Shown: positions 1 through 6,228, counted from the first letter of the stretch. The stretch is DNA of 10,368 nucleotides from Pseudomonadota bacterium (GCA_021809225.1 JAKBAL010000040.1:1-10368), one strand, 5' to 3'. Program-made: numbers and translations. The notes: generated by a model not told the origin, from the sequence alone.

Positions 1-1012
1 TCCCCTTGAACTCTTCAAAAATAACTTCATCCATACGAGAGCCAGTATCAATTAAAGCAGTAGAAATAATCGTGAGAGATCCTCCCTCTTCAATGTTTCT
101 TGCAGCACCAAAAAATCTTTTTGGACGTTGAAGGGCATTAGCATCAACACCACCCGTTAAAACCTTTCCAGAGGAAGGGACAACCGTATTATAAGCTCTA
201 GCTAAACGCGTAATATTATCAAGCAAAATAACAACATCATGTTTAAGCTCAATAAGCCTTTTAGCTTTTTCAATAACCATTTCAGCTACTTGAACATGGC
301 GACTTGCGGGCTCATCGAATGTAGAACTAATAACCTCTCCTTTAACAGAACGGGCCATGTCTGTTACCTCTTCAGGACGCTCATCAATAAGTAAAACCAT
401 TAATGTCACTTCAGGATGATTAATAGCTATAGAATGAGCAATATTTTGCATCATAACTGTCTTACCCGAGCGTGGAGGAGCAACAATGAGGGCTCTCTGG
501 CCTTTTCCTATAGGAGCAACAAGGTCAATGACACGTTGTGTAAGGTCTTTGTAAGTAGGATCATCAAGTTCTAAGTTTAATTTTTCATCAGGATATAGAG
601 GCGTTAAGTTGTCGAAATTCATACGATGCTTTATTGCATCAGGTGATTGATTATTAATCGTATTAACCTTTAATAAAGCAAAATATCTCTCACCATCTTT
701 TGGAGCACGTATTTCCCCTTCAACTGTATCTCCCGTCCTTAAGGAAAATTTACGCACTTGACTTGGAGAAACGTAGATATCGTCTGGGCCAGGTAAATAA
801 TTCGCTTCAGGAGATCTTAAAAAAGCAAACCCATCTTGTAAAATTTCAACAACCCCGCCCCCAAATATTGTTTCACCCTTTTCAGCCATTCGTTTGAGAA
901 TAGCAAACATCATATCTTGTTTACGAAGAGTACTTGCATTATCAATTTCAAGTTCTTCAGCTAAGGTGAGAAGATCAACAGGCGTTTTGGATTTTAAAGT
1001 TTTTAAATTCAT
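1..1012 (-). CDS. rho: Transcription termination factor Rho (partial, 3' end off the left edge)
   Basis: Rho is a hexameric RNA-dependent ATPase/helicase that loads on untranslated RNA and ends transcription. I translated this region by hand; the frame is open from the ATG at 1012 to the window edge, giving 337 residues of a family that is usually about 420. In order: the N-terminal helical domain (about 1-45), the cold-shock-like RNA-binding domain with [12 protein letters not shown] (56-67) and [15 protein letters not shown] (75-89), then the ATPase core with Walker A APPRSGKT (178-185), [13 protein letters not shown] (207-219), Walker B-type [15 protein letters not shown] (261-275), and the Q/R-loop block [14 protein letters not shown]. 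The missing part is the C-terminal ~80 residues. It lies 73 bases downstream of hemJ on the same strand, the order seen in other alphaproteobacteria. The upstream Shine-Dalgarno is weak (AGTGA), so the start rests on homology to MNL-type Rho N-termini. Confidence 0.97.
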   Translation of the reverse strand, partial: MNLKTLKSKTPVDLLTLAEELEIDNASTLRKQDMMFAILKRMAEKGETIFGGGVVEILQDGFAFLRSPEANYLPGPDDIYVSPSQVRKFSLRTGDTVEGEIRAPKDGERYFALLKVNTINNQSPDAIKHRMNFDNLTPLYPDEKLNLELDDPTYKDLTQRVIDLVAPIGKGQRALIVAPPRSGKTVMMQNIAHSIAINHPEVTLMVLLIDERPEEVTDMARSVKGEVISSTFDEPASRHVQVAEMVIEKAKRLIELKHDVVILLDNITRLARAYNTVVPSSGKVLTGGVDANALQRPKRFFGAARNIEEGGSLTIISTALIDTGSRMDEVIFEEFKG

Positions 1013-1085
1013 ATATTTCACTGGGATTTGTAAATAAGGATAAAGACATCAATGCCTAGTTTTTTGCAAAATTTCAAGCATAATT

Positions 1086-1535
1086 TTAAAAAGGTTTCAA
1101 AATAGCCAAAAAAACAATAAAGATAGCAAGCAAAAATGGCACTTCATTAAGTAAACACAGCATCTTTTTGGATTTATTTTTCAATAAAAACGGCGTCTCA
1201 CCACGAGAAAATTCTTTTGCTATTCTTGATAGGTATCCATGATAGGCAGCTAGGCAAAGAACAAGAAAAAATTTCATATGGAACCAAGGGGCACTCCATG
1301 AATTGGTGCTAAAAGCAAGAAGAACGCCAAAAGAAAAACTTAGAAGCATGGCGGGAAGCATAATAATTTTTAAGAGTCTTTTTTCCATTGTACAAAATGT
1401 TAAATACGCTTTTGAGCCGACTTCAAAGTCTAAATGATAGATAAAAAGCCGCGGTAAATATAAAAGCCCAGCCATCCAAGCAATAATAGCCAGAATATGC
1501 AGTGATTTAAGTGTTAAATAGTACTCTGCAAGCAT
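1086..1535 (-). CDS. hemJ: HemJ-type protoporphyrinogen IX oxidase, integral membrane
   Basis: HemJ oxidises protoporphyrinogen IX to protoporphyrin IX, the step before iron insertion, and replaces HemG/HemY in many alphaproteobacteria and cyanobacteria. The protein is 149 residues with four hydrophobic helices at about 8-28, 57-76, 86-103 and 128-147. Family landmarks visible are the first-helix LKSLHILAIIAWMAGLLYLPRL stretch (histidine 13, then the W..GL.YLPRLF.YH signature to residue 34), MEKRLLKI (50-57) and WFHMKFFLVL (84-93, with the conserved Lys88). I chose the ATG at 1535 over a TTG one codon upstream because an AAGGAGAG ribosome site sits about six bases before the ATG. The gene follows hemH by about ten bases, and its ribosome site overlaps the hemH stop codon, so the two are probably co-translated. 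Confidence 0.92.
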   Translation of the reverse strand: MLAEYYLTLKSLHILAIIAWMAGLLYLPRLFIYHLDFEVGSKAYLTFCTMEKRLLKIIMLPAMLLSFSFGVLLAFSTNSWSAPWFHMKFFLVLCLAAYHGYLSRIAKEFSRGETPFLLKNKSKKMLCLLNEVPFLLAIFIVFLAILKPF

Positions 1536-1539
1536 CAAA

Positions 1540-1547
1540 CTCTCCTT
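1540..1547 (-). promoter_or_regulatory. Shine-Dalgarno site of hemJ
   Basis: AAGGAGAG on the minus strand, about five to six bases before the ATG at 1535. It selects this ATG over the TTG at 1538 and overlaps the TAA stop of hemH (1548-1546). Confidence 0.75.
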
Positions 1548-2496
1548 AAACGTTAAATTTAGAGTGAACTACAAGTCGAGCAAGTCCCTTTATAAACAAC
1601 GGATGGGTTTGAACCGTTTCAACACGGTGATACGCGGGGCAGCCCTCCCTAAGGGCCAGATCACGATAGGTTATATCTAGCTCAACAAGCGTTTCTGAGT
1701 GCTCAGAAACAAAGGAGAGGGGGACAACAACAAGGGGACGATTTTCTTTTGCAGATTTTACAATTTCTTCATCAGCATAAGGACCTATCCATTTTAAAGG
1801 ACCAACACGACTTTGATAACATAAAACCGAATCAAGAGGATAAATTCCAAGCTTTTTGATAAGACTTTTAGCTGTTTCTTCTACATGACGCTGGTAAGGA
1901 TCTCCCTTTTTGATTGTCTTTTCTGGCAACCCATGGGCCATCATTAAAACTCTTGGTTTTCCTTTCTTTTGAGCTTCCCAATAGTGAGGAAGCACAAGCT
2001 CTTTCATGGCAACCAGAAATCCCTCTTCCTGCGGATAGCTGTGAACAAAGTGCGTTTTTATTTTCCACGCCTGTGCCGCTTTTGTCCAAGCTCTAAACGA
2101 AGATTGCGTTGTTGTTGTTGAATATTGGGGATAAAGAGGAAGAAGAACAACCTCATCAGGAGCATAGGCTTTAACGTTGTTAACCGTTTCGTCAGACAAA
2201 GGAGAGGCATGTCGCATGGCCACAAAAACACGGAACCCTTTTCCCAATTCAGTTTCTAAAGCCAAAGCTTGGGCATTAGTATTTTTTAAGAGAGGCGATC
2301 CTCCCCCTAAACATGAATAAATATGCTGAGCCTCTTTCAATCGACGCCGGGTTAATAAAGAGGCCAAGAAATAGCGAAAAGGATTGGGAAACGTGAGAAT
2401 CGAGGGGTCGTAAAAAAGACTAAACAAAAAGGATCTTATCTCCTCTTGAGTTGAAGGTCCTCCTAAATTAAGGAGCACAACCGCTGTTTTTTTCAT
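1546..2496 (-). CDS. hemH: Ferrochelatase
   Basis: Ferrochelatase inserts Fe2+ into protoporphyrin IX to make protoheme, working at the inner face of the membrane. From the ATG at 2496 the protein has 316 residues, normal for bacterial HemH. Visible signatures are VVLLNLGGP (6-14), YSCLGGGSPL (60-69), VAMRHASP (92-99), LPLYPQYS (119-126), the catalytic-histidine block MMAHGLPEKTIKKGDPY (185-201, His188), CYQSRVGPLKWIGPY (226-240) and PLSFVSEHSETLVELDITY (259-277, with the conserved Glu268). A longer reading from 2523 would add nine residues and invade hemE by 31 bases. The 2496 start is better: it has a GAGGG ribosome site five bases upstream, gives the usual MKKTAVVLLNLGGP N-terminus, and overlaps the hemE TGA as ATGA. 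No C-terminal [2Fe-2S] cysteine cluster is seen. Confidence 0.96.
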   Translation of the reverse strand: MKKTAVVLLNLGGPSTQEEIRSFLFSLFYDPSILTFPNPFRYFLASLLTRRRLKEAQHIYSCLGGGSPLLKNTNAQALALETELGKGFRVFVAMRHASPLSDETVNNVKAYAPDEVVLLPLYPQYSTTTTQSSFRAWTKAAQAWKIKTHFVHSYPQEEGFLVAMKELVLPHYWEAQKKGKPRVLMMAHGLPEKTIKKGDPYQRHVEETAKSLIKKLGIYPLDSVLCYQSRVGPLKWIGPYADEEIVKSAKENRPLVVVPLSFVSEHSETLVELDITYRDLALREGCPAYHRVETVQTHPLFIKGLARLVVHSKFNV

Positions 2497-3518
2497 TTTA
2501 ACCCTCGAACCCATTGTATACACTCTTCAACATGTTGAACCGGCGTTAAAGGAAGAACCCCATGGCCCAGATTAAAAATATAGGGTCTGCCATTCATTTC
2601 TCGATGAATCTCCTCAATAGATCTTTTTAAGGGATCTTTTCCTGTGACAAGCAAAAGAGGATCTAGGTTTCCTTGCAAAACAAGGTGCTGAGAAAGTTTC
2701 TCACACGCCCAAGACAAAGGAACACTTGTATCCAGACTAAGAGCAGAAAGACCAGAGACAGCTCCATATGTCAAAAGTTGTCCCCCAACACCTTTGGGAA
2801 AAACAATAATAGGAAGCGAAGGATAGTCTTCTCTGAGAGACGAAACAATCCTACGTGTTGGTTGAAGAACCCATTTTTCAAAGTGCGTCGCAGGACAGTG
2901 TCCCCCCCAGGAGTCGAAAAGTTGAATGGCTTGAACACCGGCTCGCACTTGCTCAATGAGATGCTGAATAATAACCTCAGTGAGAAAGTCCAAGAAAGCA
3001 GAAAATTGAACCTCGTTTTGAAAAGCTTCGCACTTAGCTTTGCCAAAGTCACGACTTCCTCCCCCTTCTAGCATATAAAGAGCGAGTGTCCAAGGGGCTC
3101 CTGCAAATCCAAGAAATGCTTTTGAGGAGGACAATTGAGATTTTATCAAATGAATCGCTTCATAAACTGGGGCTGCTTTTTTAAAAAAATGAGTAAAGGA
3201 AAGTTCATTTTGAAATGAGGATAAGGTCAGAGACGATAACTGTGGTCCAAGACCATTTTCAAAAGTAACGTGTTGTCCAAGAGCGTGAGGCACAACCAAT
3301 ATGTCAGAAAAGAGGATGGCAACATCAATGTCAAAGCGCTTTAGGGGCTGTAGCGTAATTTGTGCAGCAAGTTCTGGAGTATAGCAAAGATCTAAAAAGG
3401 TTTTTCCTTCTTTCCGAATCTCACGATATTCAGGTAAATACCGCCCCGCTTGACGCATAAACCATAAAGGAGGACCTGAAAAAATATTTTTTTGAAAAAG
3501 ATCTAGAAATTTGGTCAT
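2493..3518 (-). CDS. hemE: Uroporphyrinogen decarboxylase
   Basis: HemE removes four carboxyl groups from uroporphyrinogen III to give coproporphyrinogen III in the cytoplasm. The 341-residue length is typical. Family signatures in order: PPLWFMRQAGRYLPEYR (16-32, with the substrate-binding arginines), AILFSDILVVPHALG (67-81, with the catalytic aspartate at 72), GFAGAPWTLALYMLEGG (137-153), AIQLFDSWGG (197-206), IVFPKGVGG (238-246), LQGNLDP (281-287) and FNLGHGVLP (315-323, with the conserved histidine 319). The stop overlaps hemH as ATGA. The start ATG has only a distant AGGAAGG-like ribosome site about 11 bases upstream. It is the first gene of the leftward heme cluster. In Caulobacter and Rickettsia, hemE directly borders the chromosome origin, which gives weight to the origin call next to it. 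Confidence 0.97.
   Translation of the reverse strand: MTKFLDLFQKNIFSGPPLWFMRQAGRYLPEYREIRKEGKTFLDLCYTPELAAQITLQPLKRFDIDVAILFSDILVVPHALGQHVTFENGLGPQLSSLTLSSFQNELSFTHFFKKAAPVYEAIHLIKSQLSSSKAFLGFAGAPWTLALYMLEGGGSRDFGKAKCEAFQNEVQFSAFLDFLTEVIIQHLIEQVRAGVQAIQLFDSWGGHCPATHFEKWVLQPTRRIVSSLREDYPSLPIIVFPKGVGGQLLTYGAVSGLSALSLDTSVPLSWACEKLSQHLVLQGNLDPLLLVTGKDPLKRSIEEIHREMNGRPYIFNLGHGVLPLTPVQHVEECIQWVRGLK
2502..2506 (-). promoter_or_regulatory. Shine-Dalgarno site deciding the hemH start
   Basis: GAGGG on the minus strand, five bases before the ATG at 2496 and inside the last codons of hemE. It supports translational coupling of hemH to hemE and argues against the upstream start at 2523. Confidence 0.7.
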
Positions 3519-3548
3519 TGATCCATCTTTCCTTCCTCTTATTAATAA

Positions 3549-3554
3549 ATTATA
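3549..3554 (-). promoter_or_regulatory. Candidate -10 box for the hemE-hemH-hemJ transcript
   Basis: The minus strand reads TATAAT, a perfect -10 hexamer, 31 bases before the hemE start codon. No good -35 hexamer lies 16-18 bases further upstream, and the DNA is AT-rich, so a chance match is possible. Confidence 0.35.
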
Positions 3555-3611
3555 AAGGATTGTTGTTGTAGTATATCCTCTTAATCATGGGGATAAATAG
3601 TTATCCTTCGC

Positions 3612-3620
3612 TTGTCCACA
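3612..3620 (+). promoter_or_regulatory. DnaA-box-like site TTGTCCACA
   Basis: One mismatch from TTATCCACA. It is the leftmost of three boxes packed within 64 bases in the putative origin. Confidence 0.5.
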
Positions 3621-3628
3621 CCTTTATT

Positions 3629-3637
3629 TTTTCCACA
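3629..3637 (+). promoter_or_regulatory. DnaA-box-like site TTTTCCACA
   Basis: A full match to TTWTNCACA. It lies eight bases after the previous box, in the same orientation. Confidence 0.55.
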
Positions 3638-3666
3638 AATAGAGGATTTGCTGTTCCTGTGTGTTT

Positions 3667-3675
3667 TGTGGAAAA
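3667..3675 (-). promoter_or_regulatory. DnaA-box-like site TTTTCCACA, inverted
   Basis: The plus strand reads TGTGGAAAA, the exact reverse complement of the box at 3629-3637, so the two form an inverted pair 29 bases apart. Confidence 0.55.
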
Positions 3676-3742
3676 CTTGAAAAGTATCTTCTTTCTCTAA
3701 GTATACGGAGCTTTTGAATTCAGGGATATCTTGATGGTAAAA

Positions 3743-3770
3743 TTGACAAATGCTCATAAGAAATTAAGCT
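3743..3770 (+). promoter_or_regulatory. Candidate promoter for coaE-dnaQ
   Basis: A perfect -35 TTGACA at 3743-3748 is followed after 16 bases by a poor -10 (TAAGCT, 3765-3770, three of six matches). It points toward coaE. If real, transcription would begin inside the putative origin. Confidence 0.3.
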
Positions 3771-3777
3771 ATTCACA
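3769..3777 (+). promoter_or_regulatory. Weaker DnaA-box-like site CTATTCACA
   Basis: One mismatch (first base) from TTWTNCACA. It is isolated from the main cluster by about 90 bases. Confidence 0.35.
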
Positions 3778-3912
3778 CCTCATGATAAAAAAAGTTACCA
3801 GAGGATTGTTATGCCAGTATCTTATCTTTATCCAAAGAGGGGGTATCTTTCAAAAAACTTTCCCGAGTTATCCCTGTAAAATGCACACCTTATCCTTAAA
3901 AAGATCAACAGG

Positions 3913-4581
3913 ATGAAGATTGTGGGGCTTACGGGAGCTATGGGAGCTGGAAAATCAAGCCTTGCCAAACACTTGCGTCGAGAGGGCATCCCCATACATT
4001 GTGCTGATCAGGAAATTCATGACCTTCTTGCTTTTGACGCAGAAATTCAAGAAAAAATCAAAGAAGTGTGGCCTGATGTCTTTGTTGAAGGATCAATCGA
4101 TAGAAATAAATTAGGAAATCGCACTTTTTCCTCTTCGCAAACCTTAACCCAACTTGAAAATCTTCTTTATCCAAAGCTTTTACAGCGTCAAAAAAAATTT
4201 ATTTTAAAAAATCAAAAGCTTGGATTTAAGCTTGTTGTTCTCGATGCTCCCCTTCTGTGTGAAGTAGGCCTTGATCGTTATTGTCATTTTGTAGTAATGG
4301 CCTTTGCCCCCCTTTTTTTAAGGAAACAGAGAGTTTTAAGACGTAAAGAAATGACCCAGCAGAAGTTTCAAATGATAACCTCTCATCAAATGAAAGATCA
4401 ACAAAGACGGAAGTATGTTGATTTTATTATTCCGACTGGACGGGAAAAAGGAAGTGCCTTAAAAAGGATTCGAGACATTCTCAATACACTTTTACAAAAG
4501 CCCTCTCCATCCTGGCAAGGAAGATGGCCCACTCAATTAAAAAGAGAGCCTTATGTCACGAGAAATCGTTTTAGATACTGA
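3913..4581 (+). CDS. coaE: Dephospho-CoA kinase
   Basis: CoaE phosphorylates the 3'-hydroxyl of dephospho-CoA with ATP, the last step of coenzyme A synthesis. The protein has 222 residues. The N-terminus MKIVGLTGAMGAGKS holds the P-loop (8-15, G-x4-GKS). It is followed by the substrate-binding HCADQEIHDLL (29-39, Asp32), the VVLDAPLLCEVGL block (108-120, matching the family's PLLFE), the arginine-rich lid QRVLRRKEMT (139-148) and the late VDFIIPTG motif (169-176). The last ~20 residues are a basic extension that runs 29 bases into dnaQ. The start has almost no Shine-Dalgarno (AGG abuts the ATG), but no other start gives the canonical N-terminus. In Caulobacter, coaE is preceded by the RP001-type gene, maf and aroE; none of these is present here. 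Confidence 0.95.
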   Translation: MKIVGLTGAMGAGKSSLAKHLRREGIPIHCADQEIHDLLAFDAEIQEKIKEVWPDVFVEGSIDRNKLGNRTFSSSQTLTQLENLLYPKLLQRQKKFILKNQKLGFKLVVLDAPLLCEVGLDRYCHFVVMAFAPLFLRKQRVLRRKEMTQQKFQMITSHQMKDQQRRKYVDFIIPTGREKGSALKRIRDILNTLLQKPSPSWQGRWPTQLKREPYVTRNRFRY

Positions 4582-5236
4582 AACAACAGGATTTGAGCCG
4601 AGCCAAGGCCACCGTCTTGTTGAAATTGGCTGTCTTGAGCTTATTAACTATATTCCCTCTGGCCGCGTTTTTCATACCTACATTAACCCGGAACGAGAAG
4701 TTCCTCAGGAGGCCTATGCTGTTCATGGTCTTTCCTATGATTTATTGAAAAATCATCCTCCTTTTAAAGACATTGCTTCTCTTTTTATGACGTTTATCGG
4801 GGATGATCCTCTTGTGATTCACAATGCAAAATTTGATATGAAATTTATTAACGCAGAGCTAAAGCAGCACAGTTTTCCCGAGCTTCCTTTCTCACGTGCA
4901 ATTGATACGCTGATGATGGCGCGACAAAAATTTCCAGGTTCTCCTGCAAGTCTTGATGCTCTTTGTAAACGCTTTGCCGTAGATAGCAAAGCGCGCGATA
5001 AGCATGGGGCACTTATCGATTTTGAACTGTTATCCCAAGTTTATCTAGAGCTTATTGGGGGAAAACAACCCGAATTATCCCTTTATTCTTCTTCTCAGAC
5101 AAAAGAATGTGTCGAGCAAAGAAAAAAAGAGAAAGTAAAACGGACGCCTCGATCCCATCAACCTTCCGCGGAAGAACGAGCTCTTCACAAAGAGCTTGTC
5201 GCAAAGCTTGATAATCCTATTTGGTCTTCTTTATAG
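4553..5236 (+). CDS. dnaQ: DNA polymerase III epsilon subunit, 3'-5' proofreading exonuclease
   Basis: DnaQ is the proofreading subunit of the replicative polymerase core. This 227-residue protein shows the DEDDh exonuclease motifs: Exo I LDTETTGFEP (7-16, Asp8 and Glu10) followed by GHRLVEIGCLEL, Exo II VIHNAKFDMKFINAEL (88-103, Asp95), and Exo III KHGALIDFELLSQVYLEL (150-167, His151 and Asp156). The TYINPEREVPQEAYAVHGLS block (42-61) is also typical. After about residue 170 comes a low-complexity, charged tail that probably includes the polymerase alpha-binding part. The gene overlaps the end of coaE and has an AAGAGAG ribosome site just upstream, so the two are likely co-transcribed. In Caulobacter dnaQ is followed by secB; here it is followed by an AT-rich gap and an unrelated ORF. 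Confidence 0.95.
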   Translation: MSREIVLDTETTGFEPSQGHRLVEIGCLELINYIPSGRVFHTYINPEREVPQEAYAVHGLSYDLLKNHPPFKDIASLFMTFIGDDPLVIHNAKFDMKFINAELKQHSFPELPFSRAIDTLMMARQKFPGSPASLDALCKRFAVDSKARDKHGALIDFELLSQVYLELIGGKQPELSLYSSSQTKECVEQRKKEKVKRTPRSHQPSAEERALHKELVAKLDNPIWSSL

Positions 5237-5350
5237 CTGCAGCATCTTTCTTTTACAGCACTTTTCTCGGAGAAGGGAAGAATTGTAACACTTTTCTTTT
5301 TCAACTTTTATCATTTCACTCTCTGGAATTAATTAATTTTTACTTATTAT

Positions 5351-5380
5351 TAATATGAATTAATATAAATTAATATAAAA
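5351..5380. repeat. 10-bp tandem AT repeat (three copies)
   Basis: Three consecutive ten-base units read TAATATGAAT, TAATATAAAT and TAATATAAAA, and a degenerate fourth follows at 5381-5390. The period is close to one DNA helical turn. It sits in a 244-base spacer (5237-5480) that is very AT-rich throughout and otherwise holds no recognised element. No clear terminator for dnaQ is visible in that spacer. Confidence 0.7.
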
Positions 5381-5413
5381 TATAATTATGTTAAATATTT
5401 TTTGATAATTAAA

Positions 5414-5500
5414 ATGAAAAATATGATTTTATTATTAATTTTTATTATTCTTATCACACTTAACATTTCAACCATTTGCAATGGACGAGGAATCTCTTGA
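5414..5500 (+). other. Short ORF encoding a signal-peptide-like sequence, out of frame with the next ORF
   Basis: From the ATG at 5414 this frame gives 28 residues, beginning MKNMILLLIFIILITL, and stops at 5498-5500. It has a lysine followed by a long hydrophobic core, like a secretion signal. The following ORF begins at 5481 in the frame one base further on. That frame is also open upstream back to the TAA at 5436-5438 and reads hydrophobic residues ending TFQPFA directly before the ORF's first Met. Removing one T from the run of five at 5439-5443 would join both parts into a single ~192-residue precursor with a 22-residue signal peptide. Whether this is a true lesion, a sequencing error or two separate peptides cannot be decided here. 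Confidence 0.5.
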
Positions 5501-5993
5501 CCCAGGCCGCTCTGGAACAGTGAGCAGCGTAAGGATTCAACAAGCTTTAACGAATCCGGATAGGACGTTTGACATGGGAGGGCGTAAGTTTAAGATATTA
5601 AATTTCGATGCGCCTCGAGGGCTTCTTGAAGAAATGAATCAAAATTCTGAAAGGATTAAAGGGAGCCCTGAGCCGTGGGGTCGCGGGTGGGAATTTAGCT
5701 ATGCCGTACCTGGAACCTATGATGAGAGTGATCAAGTTATGTGGAGTTTGCATCCAAGCTATGCAGGTCAGGTTGTCGACTTTCAAGTCGAAGAGGTTAT
5801 CAAAATAGGACCATCATCTTCACACTGGTATGACTTCATGTTAGATTATGATTCGACCGACGGCTTCAGCGGCGTGACGGGCCAGAGATGGGGCGGAATG
5901 AAGTTCCTCCCTACGTGTATACGCATGGAGGAATCCTTTAATAACTTAGATCTCTTCATTAGTTGGAGAAGAAATCATCCCCAGAGCGGCTAA
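5481..5993 (+). CDS. Unrecognised tryptophan-rich ORF, possibly the mature part of a secreted protein
   Basis: I do not recognise this 170-residue sequence. It is acidic at the start (MDEESLDPG) and rich in Gly, Ser and aromatics, with six tryptophans (66, 70, 88, 116, 137, 162), one cysteine (146) and no transmembrane helix. Notable stretches are MGGRKFKILNFDAPRG (32-47), EPWGRGWEFSYAVPGTYD (64-81) and SSSHWYDFMLDYDS (112-125). Its composition looks like a folded, perhaps exported, globular protein. The ATG at 5481 has no Shine-Dalgarno, and no ATG, GTG, TTG or CTG lies in frame between it and the stop at 5436. The more natural start is the 5414 ATG with a one-base frameshift. The last 16 codons overlap the 3' end of gapR on the opposite strand. 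Base composition is visibly higher in GC than the spacer before it. It may be a lineage-specific gene or a decaying one. Confidence 0.55.
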   Translation: MDEESLDPGRSGTVSSVRIQQALTNPDRTFDMGGRKFKILNFDAPRGLLEEMNQNSERIKGSPEPWGRGWEFSYAVPGTYDESDQVMWSLHPSYAGQVVDFQVEEVIKIGPSSSHWYDFMLDYDSTDGFSGVTGQRWGGMKFLPTCIRMEESFNNLDLFISWRRNHPQSG

Positions 5994-6215
5994 ATAAAGA
6001 TCTAAGAGTTCTTCTTGTTCTAACCGTTCTTGGGTTTCCATCTTGCGAATTTTAAGAACTTGACGAATAATTTTGATATCAAATCCCGATCCTTTAGCTT
6101 CAGCAAAAACATCACGAATTTGATCGCCAAGTTCAGCCTTTTCTTCTTCGAGTCGTTCAATTCTTTCAATAAACGACTTCAATTGTCCTGATGAGACACC
6201 ACCGACATCACTCAT
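5946..6215 (-). CDS. gapR: GapR (DUF2312) nucleoid-associated protein
   Basis: GapR is an alphaproteobacterial DNA-binding protein that in Caulobacter binds AT-rich, overtwisted DNA and assists replication and topoisomerase action. The 89 residues equal the Caulobacter length. The diagnostic core is clear: LKSFIERIERLEEEKAEL (12-29, coiled coil), then DVFAEAKGSGFDIKIIRQVLKIRKM (35-59) and ERLEQEELLDLYLAALGM (63-80). A reading from 6236 adds seven residues, but the start at 6215 has a perfect AAGGAGGA ribosome site five bases away and gives the usual MSD...GG N-terminus. It is divergent from pyk, with 123 bases between the starts; I recall a DUF2312-pyk neighbourhood in other alphaproteobacteria. 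Its 3' end overlaps the orphan ORF by 48 bases. Confidence 0.95.
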   Translation of the reverse strand: MSDVGGVSSGQLKSFIERIERLEEEKAELGDQIRDVFAEAKGSGFDIKIIRQVLKIRKMETQERLEQEELLDLYLAALGMISSPTNEEI

Positions 6216-6220
6216 AAAAA

Positions 6221-6228
6221 TCCTCCTT
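6221..6228 (-). promoter_or_regulatory. Shine-Dalgarno site deciding the gapR start
   Basis: AAGGAGGA on the minus strand, five bases before the ATG at 6215. An upstream in-frame start at 6236 lacks such a site and would include this sequence in its coding region. Confidence 0.85.

Larger units (their letters stand above)
3519..3912. other. Putative chromosomal replication origin (oriC), 394-base non-coding region
   Basis: This divergent spacer between hemE and coaE has no convincing gene. It contains two perfect matches to the DnaA-box consensus TTWTNCACA, at 3629-3637 (plus) and 3667-3675 (minus). Two further matches have one mismatch, TTGTCCACA at 3612-3620 and CTATTCACA at 3769-3777. Five TTATCC cores are scattered at 3591-3596 (minus strand), 3601-3606, 3828-3833, 3868-3873 and 3890-3895. 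An AT-rich stretch at 3541-3556 on the hemE side could serve as the unwinding element. It is established that the Caulobacter origin lies beside hemE and that the Rickettsia origin was assigned to the same place; coaE and dnaQ follow a few genes to the right of the Caulobacter origin. No CtrA-type TTAA-N7-TTAA motif is present. The position, the box cluster and the gene polarity agree, but origin function is inferred. Confidence 0.72.

Noticed and set aside
700..897. Plus-strand open frame opposite rho.
   Set aside because: It is antisense to a strongly conserved part of rho, with no features of its own.
1013..1085. AAAATT...AATTTT pair between hemJ and rho as a terminator or attenuator.
   Set aside because: It is a six-pair, all-AT stem that is expected by chance in this DNA.
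1868..2096. Open frames on both strands overlapping hemH.
   Set aside because: They are shadows of the conserved ferrochelatase frame.
2673..3071. A 132-codon plus-strand frame opposite hemE, and a minus-strand frame in another phase.
   Set aside because: HemE motifs are continuous through this stretch, and the other products look like random basic protein.
3519..3912. CtrA-type TTAA-N7-TTAA sites in the origin region.
   Set aside because: TTAA occurs at 3581, 3764 and 3896, but never with the required seven-base spacing.
3731..3916. A 61-codon reading frame starting at TTG and ending as ATGA over the coaE start.
   Set aside because: It lies wholly in the putative origin, has no ribosome site or recognisable protein features, and its length is unremarkable for AT-rich DNA. 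The ATGA overlap is suggestive of coupling, but one base pattern is not enough.
5237..5300. Possible terminator after dnaQ around TTCTCGGAGAA.
   Set aside because: The arms leave only a one-base centre, and no T-run follows directly; it is not a credible hairpin.
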